Positions 1 to 7,103 of a stretch of DNA of 13,111 nt are shown in pieces (positions within the stretch are counted from its first letter, which is position 1; each line of letters begins with the position of its first letter). The notes under the pieces are model-generated. The model worked only from the letters and a program-made list of their open reading frames with translations, ran no database searches and was not told the origin of the DNA. The DNA is taken from assembly GCA_018813405.1 (NCBI GenBank), contig JAHJBW010000106.1:1-13111 (forward strand). The letters are read 5' to 3'. The translations under genes and the position numbers were made by a program. This DNA comes from Candidatus Margulisiibacteriota bacterium. Its GTDB lineage: Bacteria; Margulisbacteria; WOR-1; XYC2-FULL-46-14; JAHJBW01.

Positions 1-23
1 ATCTTAAGCCAAATTAAAATCTT

Positions 24-509
24 ATGCTCACGCTAGGTATTGACCCCGGTTCCGCCATAACCGGTTTTGGCCTGTTGGAAGAAACAGCCAGCTCACTCAA
101 AATAATTGATTACGGCTGCATCAAAACATCCCCCAAATACACTGCCCACGAAAGACTGCACAAGCTCCATGAGGGCATAAAAAAGCTCATCAAGGAATAC
201 GCGCCGGACGTAATGGCGGTCGAAAAGCTCTTCTTCTGCAACAACGCCAAAACAGCCGTGGCCGTGGGCCAGGCACGAGGAGTAATACTGCTCTCCGCCG
301 GGCAGGAGAAGATAAAACTGGCGGAATACACCCCGCTTGAGGTAAAATTAGCTGTGACCGGCTACGGCAAGGCCGACAAGCGCCAGGTCCAGCATATGGT
401 AAAGGCTCTGCTGGGACTTGCTGAGATACCAAAACCGGACGACGCGGCAGACGCCCTGGCAATCGCGATCTGTCATATTAACTCTTACAAGCTCAAGGAG
501 AAATCATGA
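24..509 (+). CDS. ruvC: Crossover junction endodeoxyribonuclease RuvC
   Basis: RuvC is the Holliday-junction resolvase. It acts as a dimer with RuvAB in recombination repair and cleaves junctions symmetrically with Mg2+. The protein is 161 aa, normal for the family, and opens with the RNase H-like strand LGIDPGSAITGFG. The acidic residues are visible: D7 (GIDPGS), E67 (AVEKLFF), and D140 with D143 in KPDDAADALAIA near the C-terminus. The ATG at 24 gives the expected N-terminus just before the first catalytic Asp. I see no Shine-Dalgarno in the 23 upstream bases, so it may be coupled to a gene outside the window. Its stop overlaps the ruvA start (ATGA). Identification is secure. Confidence 0.96.
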   Translation: MLTLGIDPGSAITGFGLLEETASSLKIIDYGCIKTSPKYTAHERLHKLHEGIKKLIKEYAPDVMAVEKLFFCNNAKTAVAVGQARGVILLSAGQEKIKLAEYTPLEVKLAVTGYGKADKRQVQHMVKALLGLAEIPKPDDAADALAIAICHINSYKLKEKS

Positions 510-1099
510 TAGCTCACATTCAAGGAATACTGGATAATATAGTGAAGAACGCGGTGATAATCGACGTTAACGGCATTGGCTATAAAGTGTTTGTATCAAG
601 CTCCATAATAGACTATCTCCCCAATGTCGGAGAACAAATAAAACTCTTTACCCATATGGTGGTAAAAGAAGACGATCAATCTCTTTACGGTTTTAAGAGC
701 AAAGAGGAAAAGAACCTTTTTACCCAGATAATAAGCGTCTCCGGCATAGGCCCCAAGACCGGTCTGGTCTTAATGTCCCAGGCCCCCGTCAACCAGCTGG
801 TGGCCGCCATCACCCAGGGAAATGTGGACCTCATAAAGTCCACGCCCGGCATTGGCCTAAAAACCGCGCAAAGATTGATCATCGAGCTTAAAGAAAAGCT
901 GGCCAAAGAGTTTGGCGTCAAACCGGCAGAAGTCTGCGTGGGCCTTTCAGGTGATCAGGGGGTTGTGCAGGATGCGATATCTGCATTAATGACTCTGGGT
1001 TATAAGCCCTCCGAGGCAAGGAACATGATATCAAAGATGGAGATCTCAAGCGATACCAAAGTGGAAGAGGTCATTAAGCAGGTTCTTCGCGGGGAGTGA
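506..1099 (+). CDS. ruvA: Holliday junction branch migration protein RuvA
   Basis: RuvA binds four-way junctions as a tetramer and recruits the RuvB motor for branch migration. The 197 aa show the family plan: an N-terminal OB fold (about 1-62, starting MIAHIQGIL), two helix-hairpin-helix motifs (VSGIGPKTG at 78-86 and TPGIGLKTA at 113-121), and a C-terminal RuvB-contacting domain (about 155-197, DAISALMTLGYKPSEA). The start is supported by AAGGAG at 495-500, 5 nt before the ATG, and by the 4-nt overlap with ruvC. No ruvB follows. Instead the last 26 bp overlap the 3' end of a convergent kinase gene. Confidence 0.96.
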   Translation: MIAHIQGILDNIVKNAVIIDVNGIGYKVFVSSSIIDYLPNVGEQIKLFTHMVVKEDDQSLYGFKSKEEKNLFTQIISVSGIGPKTGLVLMSQAPVNQLVAAITQGNVDLIKSTPGIGLKTAQRLIIELKEKLAKEFGVKPAEVCVGLSGDQGVVQDAISALMTLGYKPSEARNMISKMEISSDTKVEEVIKQVLRGE

Positions 1100-2369
1100 T
1101 AAGCACGGGTATAGTAAAATAAAAGGTTGTTCCCTTGCCCTCCCCTTCCGATTCAACCCATATTTTGCCGCCATGAGCTTCGACGATCATCTTGCATAAG
1201 GAAAGCCCCATTCCAAGCCCAACATTTTGCTTGCCCACCTGATAGTACTCATCAAACACATGTTTGATGCTTTGCGGATCAAGACCAACTCCCGTATCAG
1301 AAACAGAGACTTTCAGGTTATTATCTTCCAGCAACACCTTTAGCCTGATCTGCCCACCCTTTTGCGTGAATTTTACGGCATTGCCGATCAAATTCATAAA
1401 CACTCTTCTTATCGCACGTTCGTCTGCTTCAACCCGCGGCAGATCGCTTGCAATCTCTTTATCCAATGTCAATCCGTACTTAGAGGCTTCAAACTGCATT
1501 GCCTCAAACACGTCGTCGACGATTTGCTGAAAAGATACCTGCCCTTTGCGTAAAAGTATCTCCTTGCGCAGATCAAGACGCCCAATATCCAACAAATTGT
1601 CTATCAAACCACTCAAGTTCATGCTCTGCCTTCTGACCGACTTAACGACCCTCTTTTGCTCATCAGTAAGTTCACCAAAATCGCCATCCTCAAGCATCTC
1701 GCTGTATTGGTAGATTGGGGCCAGCGGGCTCTTTATTTCGTGAGAGATAACAGACATAAAGCGTGTTTTTAGCTCGTTCATTTCTCGTAATCTTTGGGAA
1801 GCCTTCAAATATGCTTCGTGAAATTTTCCCGACGCATAGGCTGCGCATATATACAGCATTACCAGGCAAGCCGCGTAATTCGTTACGTATTCTCTGTTCA
1901 TATATAACTTGTAGTCTTTAAAGCCCACAATGTGCGGTAAAATGCCAAAGTATTCCAGCGCAAAAATCGTACACACCAATATTGAGGACGCGATCGCGTA
2001 ACCCATACTTACGCGCAACGAAAAAAGATAACCGGTCACAAAAATAAAGATCGCGAGAACAAAATAATACGGGTTCTCTGCCCCTCCATTTATATACAGG
2101 CCAATTATGCCGATAAAATAATCCATCAACAAGATAGAATGGGGGGAAGGGATTATGCCTTTTTTCAATCTCCTGTTGAAGTTGTGGGTTATTAAAAGTG
2201 CAATGATAAGCTCTGGGATCGCGGTTGCATATTCCAACAAACTCCCGTATCCAAAAATCACAAGCATAACAACAATGAAGAGGGTGAAATAGAAAAGAAT
2301 GAAATGTACCCGCACAAAAACTCGGAGATTGTTCAAATACCATTCTTTGTCTTCTGATCCAATTGCCAT
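1074..2369 (-). CDS. Membrane sensor histidine kinase, orphan
   Basis: Sensor kinase of a two-component system, expected in the inner membrane. From the ATG at 2369 it has 431 aa. About six hydrophobic segments fill residues 20-180, followed by a short helical linker. The HisKA domain has phospho-acceptor H210 in FMSVISHEIKSPL. The HATPase_c domain shows an N box (NLIGNAVKFT, N330), a G1 box (DTGVGLD, 358-364) and a G2 box (GLGMGLSLCKMIVEAHGG, from 384). All boxes look intact, so it should be active. The frame stays open to an ATG at 2459, but that extension is Cys-rich, unlike a kinase N-terminus, and covers the promoter and RBS of the divergent gene, so I prefer 2369. No response regulator is adjacent, and the ligand is unknown. 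Confidence 0.9.
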   Translation of the reverse strand: MAIGSEDKEWYLNNLRVFVRVHFILFYFTLFIVVMLVIFGYGSLLEYATAIPELIIALLITHNFNRRLKKGIIPSPHSILLMDYFIGIIGLYINGGAENPYYFVLAIFIFVTGYLFSLRVSMGYAIASSILVCTIFALEYFGILPHIVGFKDYKLYMNREYVTNYAACLVMLYICAAYASGKFHEAYLKASQRLREMNELKTRFMSVISHEIKSPLAPIYQYSEMLEDGDFGELTDEQKRVVKSVRRQSMNLSGLIDNLLDIGRLDLRKEILLRKGQVSFQQIVDDVFEAMQFEASKYGLTLDKEIASDLPRVEADERAIRRVFMNLIGNAVKFTQKGGQIRLKVLLEDNNLKVSVSDTGVGLDPQSIKHVFDEYYQVGKQNVGLGMGLSLCKMIVEAHGGKIWVESEGEGKGTTFYFTIPVLITPREEPA

Positions 2370-2399
2370 TATGCAGGTAATTGTAACACAAGATATCGT

Positions 2400-2428
2400 T
2401 TGACATGCATGGAAAGTGAATATAACAT
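2400..2428 (+). promoter_or_regulatory. Sigma70-like promoter for the beta-barrel-like gene
   Basis: A perfect -35 TTGACA (2400-2405) is followed after 17 nt by TAACAT (2423-2428). The overlapping TATAAC at 2421 is an alternative -10. A strong AAGGAGG lies at 2448-2454. The promoter sits in the 93-bp gap between this gene and the divergent histidine kinase. A possible kinase -10 (TACAAT on the minus strand, 2385-2380) lies in the same gap. Confidence 0.6.
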
Positions 2429-2462
2429 GTAAACCAGATATTAATTTAAGGAGGCTCATGAA

Positions 2463-3185
2463 ATGAAAAAAATGTTGATATGCGCGCTTTTGGTTTCCGT
2501 GATCGCTTCCGCGTCTCTGGCTACCGCCCTTCCTTCCGGCAAAAGCAAGTGGGGTATTGCCGCCGTAGGGGCAGCACTTTCAAACTATGCCAATGTAAGT
2601 GATTTTGGATTGTCTATGGTCGGTTTGGCGGTCAGTTATGGCGTTACTGACAGATTTGACGTGTCACTGACCTGCGCACCCTTTTCGCCAACCGGAGGAG
2701 GTTCTATGGGTGGTGTGACCGGAGGAGGCACTAGCTGGGCAGCGAGATTACAATACAATTGGATAAATGAGTTCACTGATGGTCGCCCGTTCTCTCTGGC
2801 CAACTATATAGATGTATCACAACTTGCTGGAATGGCTAGTTTCACAACGCTTGGCATGAGCACTGGCGCCATAGCAACGGGATACAGCTTGGGTATAAAA
2901 GTAAGCAAACTGATTTATATCGTTATGCCGTATCTTGGGATATCTTATACAACCGCTTCCACTTCAATTGATAATGCCGCACTGGCTGCGGCTTTCCCTC
3001 CGAATCAGACCTCTTATGATTTATCCCTTGGTCTGTTGATACCATTCTCCATGAGAAGCGGATTGGTCCTTGAATATTTAGCCTCTAATGTTTCTGATTC
3101 TGCAGGGAACAACTATATGAGTCCCACCGTTTCAGCGGCATTTGGTTATAATTTAAACCCGGATCCCGATGTAGGACTACACTAA
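2463..3185 (+). CDS. Secreted beta-barrel-like outer membrane protein, unknown function
   Basis: 240 aa with a clear Sec signal peptide: MKK, a hydrophobic core, and a likely cleavage after ATA near residue 22. The mature part is rich in Gly, Ser, Thr and aromatics, with alternating polar and hydrophobic stretches such as SMVGLAVSYGVTDRFDVSLT and LGIKVSKLIYIVMPYLGISY. These resemble amphipathic beta strands of a small outer membrane barrel with Gly-rich turns (GGGSMGGVTGGG near 78-89). I recognise no specific family, and the C-terminus lacks the terminal Phe typical of many proteobacterial barrels. The start is fixed by AAGGAGG at 2448-2454, 8 nt upstream; an earlier ATG at 2458 stops after two codons. 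The gene is monocistronic, with its own promoter and a terminator at 3211. Confidence 0.8.
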   Translation: MKKMLICALLVSVIASASLATALPSGKSKWGIAAVGAALSNYANVSDFGLSMVGLAVSYGVTDRFDVSLTCAPFSPTGGGSMGGVTGGGTSWAARLQYNWINEFTDGRPFSLANYIDVSQLAGMASFTTLGMSTGAIATGYSLGIKVSKLIYIVMPYLGISYTTASTSIDNAALAAAFPPNQTSYDLSLGLLIPFSMRSGLVLEYLASNVSDSAGNNYMSPTVSAAFGYNLNPDPDVGLH

Positions 3186-3210
3186 CTGAAGAAGGAAAAA
3201 TCAACCCTTC

Positions 3211-3242
3211 AAAAAGGCGACAATGATCATTGTCGCCTTTTT
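3211..3242. terminator. Bidirectional intrinsic terminator, perfect 32-bp palindrome
   Basis: The inverted repeat runs AAAAAGGCGACAATGA then its exact complement, with a GC-rich stem and A5/T5 flanks, so it can end transcription from both sides. It separates the plus-strand barrel gene from the minus-strand yqeG. The TAA stop of yqeG (3243-3241) overlaps the edge of the palindrome. Confidence 0.85.
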
Positions 3243-3711
3243 ACTTCAATAGTTTGTTTTCCATCCACCTCATCCACTGCCTCAGCCAAAACGTCTCGGG
3301 AAGGATATTCTTTACCATGATAGTATGCATGCCCGCCAGATTACCGCCCCAGATATCCATAAAGAGCTGGTCGCCTATCATGGCGCTTTCTTTGGGAGTG
3401 CCCCCCAGCTTCTTTAAGGCGTAGGCATAGGCAAAAGGCATGGGTTTTCCGGCAAGAGCCCTGCCTTCTATTCCAAGGGCATCGGCCACTTTTTTTATCC
3501 GCTTTGGACGGATGCTGTTAGATAAGAGAAATATCTTAAAATCCTTTTTAAGCAGTTTGAACAGTTTGTCCAGTTCGGGCGATATTTGATGGGTCTTTCT
3601 GGGAATCAGTGTATCATCTATATCAAAAATTAGATATTTAATGCCTTCTTTTTTCAAACAATCAAAATCTATCCGGTAGATGGAATCGGCGCGGTCCTTA
3701 GGATGCAACAT
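3241..3711 (-). CDS. yqeG: YqeG-family HAD phosphatase (subfamily IIIA)
   Basis: A haloacid dehalogenase-fold phosphatase, probably cytoplasmic; the physiological substrate of this family is not settled. In 156 aa the HAD motifs appear in order: motif I FDIDDTLIP (near 29-37, nucleophile and acid/base Asp), motif II LLSNS (near 62-66), the motif III Lys in AGKPMPFAYA (K89), and motif IV IGDQLFMDIWGG (near 112-123). The short spacing between motifs, with no cap domain, and the length fit YqeG. It is the last gene of the mdh operon; its start lies 14 bp inside the preceding small gene, suggesting translational coupling. The stop codon runs into the terminator palindrome. Confidence 0.88.
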   Translation of the reverse strand: MLHPKDRADSIYRIDFDCLKKEGIKYLIFDIDDTLIPRKTHQISPELDKLFKLLKKDFKIFLLSNSIRPKRIKKVADALGIEGRALAGKPMPFAYAYALKKLGGTPKESAMIGDQLFMDIWGGNLAGMHTIMVKNILPETFWLRQWMRWMENKLLK

Positions 3712-3916
3712 ATTCGTATTCTAGCTCGTGGTTATGTAAAACCTCTTTAAAATCGTCAAAAAAGGAGGGGCATACCATACAGTGCATGGTGCCAAATTCT
3801 CCCGAAGGCGGTTCCGGGGTCCTTACAGCCACCATGTGCTCGAAAGCGTCAAAGAACTGGCTGTAAAAACCTATCTTCTCCTTTTTTATCCTGACAAAAA
3901 AATTATACTGGTTCAT
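3698..3916 (-). CDS. Small DUF4911-like protein
   Basis: A 72-aa cytoplasmic protein with no signal peptide or TM segment. The pattern of charged or aromatic residues, then AVRTPEPPSGEFGTMHCMVCPSF, then a C-terminal acidic helix, resembles the short DUF4911 family (strand, helix, 'vrT...g' strand, helix). I recall this family by pattern only, and it has no assigned function. The gene is real by context: its ATG overlaps the upstream stop (ATGA at 3913-3916), and its 3' end overlaps the yqeG start by 14 bp. A CxxC-like pair (C46, C49) is present but not obviously a metal site. Confidence 0.72.
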   Translation of the reverse strand: MNQYNFFVRIKKEKIGFYSQFFDAFEHMVAVRTPEPPSGEFGTMHCMVCPSFFDDFKEVLHNHELEYEYVAS

Positions 3917-4857
3917 AATTTTTCTATATAGAATAAATTAACAGTTATCGAATCATTTTGCAAGATGGAATTTATTTCTTCATATTTTGGGCGCAGGGCC
4001 GAGGTCAGCGTAGGATCGATCCCCGCCGCTTCATCAAGCAGGTTGTCAACCTTGCGGTTGTGGTAATAGGTCAGATTGGCAGATCCTCCGGTGTGAAAAA
4101 GCGGGTTCAAAAGATCGATGGTGGTGGGCTGTCTTTCCGGCTGCGGCTTGCAGACATCGCAGGGCCTGTAGCCCGAAACAACAGCGCCTTCGTATGAATA
4201 AAGGAACTGCTGCCTGTCAGCCGGCGGCAGTTCCGGGCAGGTAACGGCGTGAAACACCTTCATAAGTTTGTCGCCTATATAGATGGCGTCCAGCGCCGAG
4301 GCCTTGTAGCCCATCAGGAACAGGTGATGGCGGCCGGATTCAAGCTCGCTGGCCCAATACTCCTGGTCGGCGTAGTCAACTTCTTTAAGGCGGACCTTAA
4401 CCCCTATATCCGCCAGGTCCTCTTTTATCCTTTGGGCCATTTTGCGGGTCTTTACGCCGTCGGTGTGCAAAAGCGAGATGTTCTTGATGCGGCTATCGCT
4501 CATGGAAAAACCCGCTTCCTTCATAAGCTGTTTGGCTTTCTTGATATCGCGGGGATAGCCTGCCAGGACCTCATCGTATCCCAGCATACCCGGAGGGATG
4601 ATGCCGGTCGGGGCAACTTCTGCGCTGGCGATCTCTGTGGCAATGTATTCGCGGTTAATGGCATAGTTAAAGGCCTGCCTTACCTCTCGCACCTCAAAGA
4701 TGTCCTTATGGGTGTTAAAACCCATGAAGAACACGCCATCATATTCAGCCGCAAACGCAGTAGTAGAAAGTCCAAACAACAATATCCCAAATATTAATAA
4801 ATACCTCAGGCATACCTTAATTGTTAATTGGACATTGTTAATTGTTAATTTTTTCAA
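3913..4857 (-). CDS. Secreted half-size SBP_bac_5-like protein with Ada-type metal-binding insert
   Basis: From a TTG at 4857 this is 314 aa. It has a signal peptide (hydrophobic LLIFGILLFGLSTTAFA, cleavage near 36). The mature protein begins at once with a typical mid-protein segment of family 5 peptide/nickel-binding proteins (VREVRQAFNYAINREYI), then Asp/Lys-rich helices. The C-terminus also fits the family (NPLFHTGG, YYHNRKVDNLLDEA, YEEINSILQNDSITVNLFYI). About 230-250 N-terminal residues of a normal member are absent. An insert at about 193-245 (YIGDKLMKVFHAVTC...GYRPCDVCKP) matches the Ada-like zinc-binding pattern, with H203, C207, C233 and C236 as likely ligands. TTG is preferred to an ATG at 4872 because GGAGGAG sits 6 nt before it. 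It overlaps fumarase beta by 20 nt. No ABC permease or ATPase is nearby. Confidence 0.75.
   Translation of the reverse strand: MKKLTINNVQLTIKVCLRYLLIFGILLFGLSTTAFAAEYDGVFFMGFNTHKDIFEVREVRQAFNYAINREYIATEIASAEVAPTGIIPPGMLGYDEVLAGYPRDIKKAKQLMKEAGFSMSDSRIKNISLLHTDGVKTRKMAQRIKEDLADIGVKVRLKEVDYADQEYWASELESGRHHLFLMGYKASALDAIYIGDKLMKVFHAVTCPELPPADRQQFLYSYEGAVVSGYRPCDVCKPQPERQPTTIDLLNPLFHTGGSANLTYYHNRKVDNLLDEAAGIDPTLTSALRPKYEEINSILQNDSITVNLFYIEKL
4817..4851. repeat. Five tandem 7-bp units (TTAATTG)
   Basis: Units start at 4817, 4824, 4831, 4838 and 4845. The middle unit is GACATTG and the last TTAATTT; the other three are exact. The repeat covers the fumarase beta stop codon and the first codons of the SBP-like gene, where it encodes KLTINNVQLTIK ahead of the signal-peptide core. 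It resembles the heptanucleotide repeats of many bacterial intergenic regions. Confidence 0.75.
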
Positions 4858-5350
4858 ATGCGTCTCCTCCATGTATATCGTAGGCCACTATGGCCGGGAA
4901 ATCAAAGACATCGAGCTTCAACACCGCTTCGGGCCCCAGGTCGCCATATTCGAATACTTCAGCTTTTTTGACCGTCCTGGCCAAAAGTGCCGCGGCACCG
5001 CCCGTGGCCACAAAATAGACCGCTTTGTGCTTTTTGTGGAGCTTTTTGACCTCCGTACTCCGTGGTCCCTTACCGATACTGGCCGCCAGACCCTTACCCA
5101 ACAACTCGTTCATGAACGGATCCATTCTGGATGCAGTGGTGGGCCCGATCGAGCCGATCAGTCTGCCATTCTTCCCTGGTGTGGGCCCGGCATAAAAGAT
5201 GACCTGACCCTTTGGATCGAACGGTATTCCGCGCAAATGCGCCGCGTCCCTGGCCGTATACATTATACCAGACAGCAGCACCCTGTCTCCAGCCTTGAGG
5301 CCGGCAATATCTTTGCCCTCTAGCGGCATATTAAGCTTTTTGGGGTCCAT
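4838..5350 (-). CDS. Fumarate hydratase class I, beta subunit
   Basis: This is the C-terminal (swivel) half of the 4Fe-4S class I fumarase/tartrate dehydratase family, pairing with the alpha subunit encoded just upstream. Starting at the ATG at 5350 gives 170 aa. Family motifs are clear: MYTARDAAH (30-38), FYAGPTPGK (52-60), IGPTTASRMDPF (68-79), VATGGAAALLA (114-124) and EAVLKLDVFDFPAIVAYD (141-158). The start is set by the TAATG overlap with the alpha stop and by AGGAGG 10 nt upstream; a frame extension to 5386 only covers alpha coding sequence. L-tartrate dehydratase is the main alternative, made less likely by the adjacent mdh. Confidence 0.9.
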   Translation of the reverse strand: MDPKKLNMPLEGKDIAGLKAGDRVLLSGIMYTARDAAHLRGIPFDPKGQVIFYAGPTPGKNGRLIGSIGPTTASRMDPFMNELLGKGLAASIGKGPRSTEVKKLHKKHKAVYFVATGGAAALLARTVKKAEVFEYGDLGPEAVLKLDVFDFPAIVAYDIHGGDAFEKINN

Positions 5351-6186
5351 TAAATGACCGCCTCCTTGTAACGGTGCGCGTGGCACTGCATGTTGACCGC
5401 CACCGGGAGGCTGGCAATGTGGCAGGGAGCCGTCTCAATGTGGACAGCCAGCGCGGTGGTCAAACCTCCCAGTCCCATAGGGCCGGCACCGCTGGCATTT
5501 ATTCGCTTAAGGATATCCTTTTCCAATTCGGCAATGTCGTGATTGCTGTTGCGTCTGTTGACCTGCCGCACAAGGGCCTTTTTTGCCAGAAGCCCCACCG
5601 TATCAAATGTTCCGCCAATGCCCACCCCTACTATCCCCGGCGCGCAGGCTTTGGGCGCGGCTTTTACGGCATGGTCCACCACATATTTAATGATGTCATC
5701 TTTTGAGGCCGTGGGAAGAATCATGGCCATGGCGCTGGCATTCTCACCGCCCCCGCCTTTTGGCAATACCGCGATCTTTATCTTATCACCCGGCACGATG
5801 TCCAGATGAACCGAGGCGGGAGTGTTGTCATTGGTGTTTTTTCTGAGAAGAGGATCGTTCACAATGGACTTTCTCAGGTCCTTATAGCCCAGAGACACGC
5901 CTTCGTTTATGGCTTCGTGGATATCTCCGCCCGCGAGATGAACGTCCTGCCCGATCTCGATGAAGACCACGGCATATCCGGTGTCCTGGCAAATGGGAAG
6001 CTTTTCTTTTTTGGCTATCTCAGCGTTTTTTAGAAGTTCGCGGATTATCTCGCGGCCGTCAGGCGATGTTTCGCGCGCCAGGGCCTCGTTTAAGGCATCA
6101 AGGACATCTTGCGGAAGGTCATAGCTGGCTTTTATGCAAAGGTCGGCAACGGTCTCGGTTATCTTTTTTACATCGATTTCTCGCAC
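5350..6186 (-). CDS. Fumarate hydratase class I, alpha subunit
   Basis: The iron-sulfur half of an oxygen-sensitive class I fumarase, interconverting fumarate and L-malate. The 278 aa contain the three expected cluster cysteines: C66 (LPICQDTGYAVVF), C181 (KACAPGIVGVGIGGT) and C268 (PVAVNMQCHAHR), plus the Gly-rich LPKGGGGENASAMAM (141-155). It starts with GTG at 6186, preceded by GAGG 5 nt upstream and lying 19 bp inside the 3' end of mdh. The TAA overlaps the beta ATG. The split two-subunit form is typical of anaerobes and archaea. Together with mdh it gives the fumarate-malate-oxaloacetate segment of the TCA cycle, in either direction. Confidence 0.93.
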   Translation of the reverse strand: MREIDVKKITETVADLCIKASYDLPQDVLDALNEALARETSPDGREIIRELLKNAEIAKKEKLPICQDTGYAVVFIEIGQDVHLAGGDIHEAINEGVSLGYKDLRKSIVNDPLLRKNTNDNTPASVHLDIVPGDKIKIAVLPKGGGGENASAMAMILPTASKDDIIKYVVDHAVKAAPKACAPGIVGVGIGGTFDTVGLLAKKALVRQVNRRNSNHDIAELEKDILKRINASGAGPMGLGGLTTALAVHIETAPCHIASLPVAVNMQCHAHRYKEAVI

Positions 6187-7097
6187 ACATTCCTCACAGC
6201 CTCGGCCGCATTGTGCAAAAGTTTGATCTCTTTGTCATCAAGGTCTATCTCTACTATCTCTTCAACCCCGCCCCTGCCTATCCTGGCCGGCACGCCCAGG
6301 AACACGTCGCTCAGGCCATATTGTCCGTCCAGGTAAGCGGCCACGCCCATTATCTGATGGGCATCCTTTAGGATGGCCTCCACCATTTTGGCGGCGGAAG
6401 ATCCCGGCGCGTAATAAGCGGAACCTGTCTTTAGGTGTTTAACTATCTCAGCCCCGCCCTGCTTGGTCTTTTCAACTATGTTGTTTATCTGTTCTTCGGT
6501 AAGCATTTCGGTAATGGGTTTGCCTTTGGCAGTTGAAAACCTTGGGATGGGTACCATTAAATCACCGTGCGAGCCAAGGACCTCGGCGTAAACGTCCTTG
6601 ATGGACATATTGAGCATTTTGGCTATTTGGTACTGCATGCGTCCGGCATCCAGAATCGGCGCCATGCCCATGACTTTTTTGTGAGGAAACCCCGACTTTT
6701 TCCAGGCTCTGTGGGTCATGACATCCAGAGGGTTGGAAACCACGATAATTATGGAATTGGGGGCGTATTTTTTGACATTATCGATGACCGTATCCATGAT
6801 CTGGGAGTTTTTAGCGACCAGGTCATCGCGCGACATGCCGGGTTTTCTGGCCAGCCCGGCGGTAATTACGACAACTTCAGAGTCTTTGATATCTTTGTAG
6901 TCGTTGGTGCCGTGGATATTAGCATGGAAACCCTCAACAGCCCCGGCCTGCATCATGTCCAGGGCCTTGCCCTGAGGAATACCTTCAACAACATCAAGAA
7001 GGACAATGCTCCCAAGTTCTTTTTGGGCAATTTTGTAAGCGCAGTGGGCGCCAACATTGCCGGCGCCAATGATAGCAATCTTATGCTGTGTTGTCAT
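6168..7097 (-). CDS. mdh: NAD-dependent malate dehydrogenase (LDH-like type)
   Basis: Interconverts malate and oxaloacetate with NAD. The 309 aa show the Rossmann motif IGAGNVG (10-16), D35 as the NAD-selective acid ending strand 2, substrate-loop arginines in ARKPGMSRDDL (R84, R90), SNPLDVMTH (N122), the D150-R153 pair in LDAGRM, and catalytic H177 in LGSHGDLMVP. The RKPGMSR loop favours malate over lactate. It is the first gene of a six-gene overlapping operon. No Shine-Dalgarno is visible; an extended -10 ends 6 nt before the ATG, suggesting a leaderless transcript. The gap to the upstream YkgJ-like gene is only 25 bp. Confidence 0.95.
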   Translation of the reverse strand: MTTQHKIAIIGAGNVGAHCAYKIAQKELGSIVLLDVVEGIPQGKALDMMQAGAVEGFHANIHGTNDYKDIKDSEVVVITAGLARKPGMSRDDLVAKNSQIMDTVIDNVKKYAPNSIIIVVSNPLDVMTHRAWKKSGFPHKKVMGMAPILDAGRMQYQIAKMLNMSIKDVYAEVLGSHGDLMVPIPRFSTAKGKPITEMLTEEQINNIVEKTKQGGAEIVKHLKTGSAYYAPGSSAAKMVEAILKDAHQIMGVAAYLDGQYGLSDVFLGVPARIGRGGVEEIVEIDLDDKEIKLLHNAAEAVRNVCEKSM

Positions 7098-7103
7098 GGT
7101 TCA

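Noticed and set aside
1..23. Possible tail of an upstream gene before ruvC
   Set aside because: All three frames are too short to judge which, if any, is coding.
2370..2459. N-terminal extension of the histidine kinase to an ATG at 2459
   Set aside because: It adds a Cys-rich, atypical peptide, and covers the TTGACA promoter and Shine-Dalgarno of the divergent gene.
4858..4872. ATG start for the SBP-like gene
   Set aside because: No Shine-Dalgarno precedes it, whereas GGAGGAG sits 6 nt before the TTG at 4857. The ATG remains possible.
5351..5386. Fumarase beta starting 12 codons earlier
   Set aside because: The extra codons lie in alpha coding sequence; the ATG at 5350 has a TAATG overlap, an AGGAGG, and matches the family N-terminus.
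3958..6371. Long plus-strand open frames antisense to the mdh operon
   Set aside because: They mirror strong minus-strand genes with recognised families and give Arg/His/Gly-rich products without motifs.
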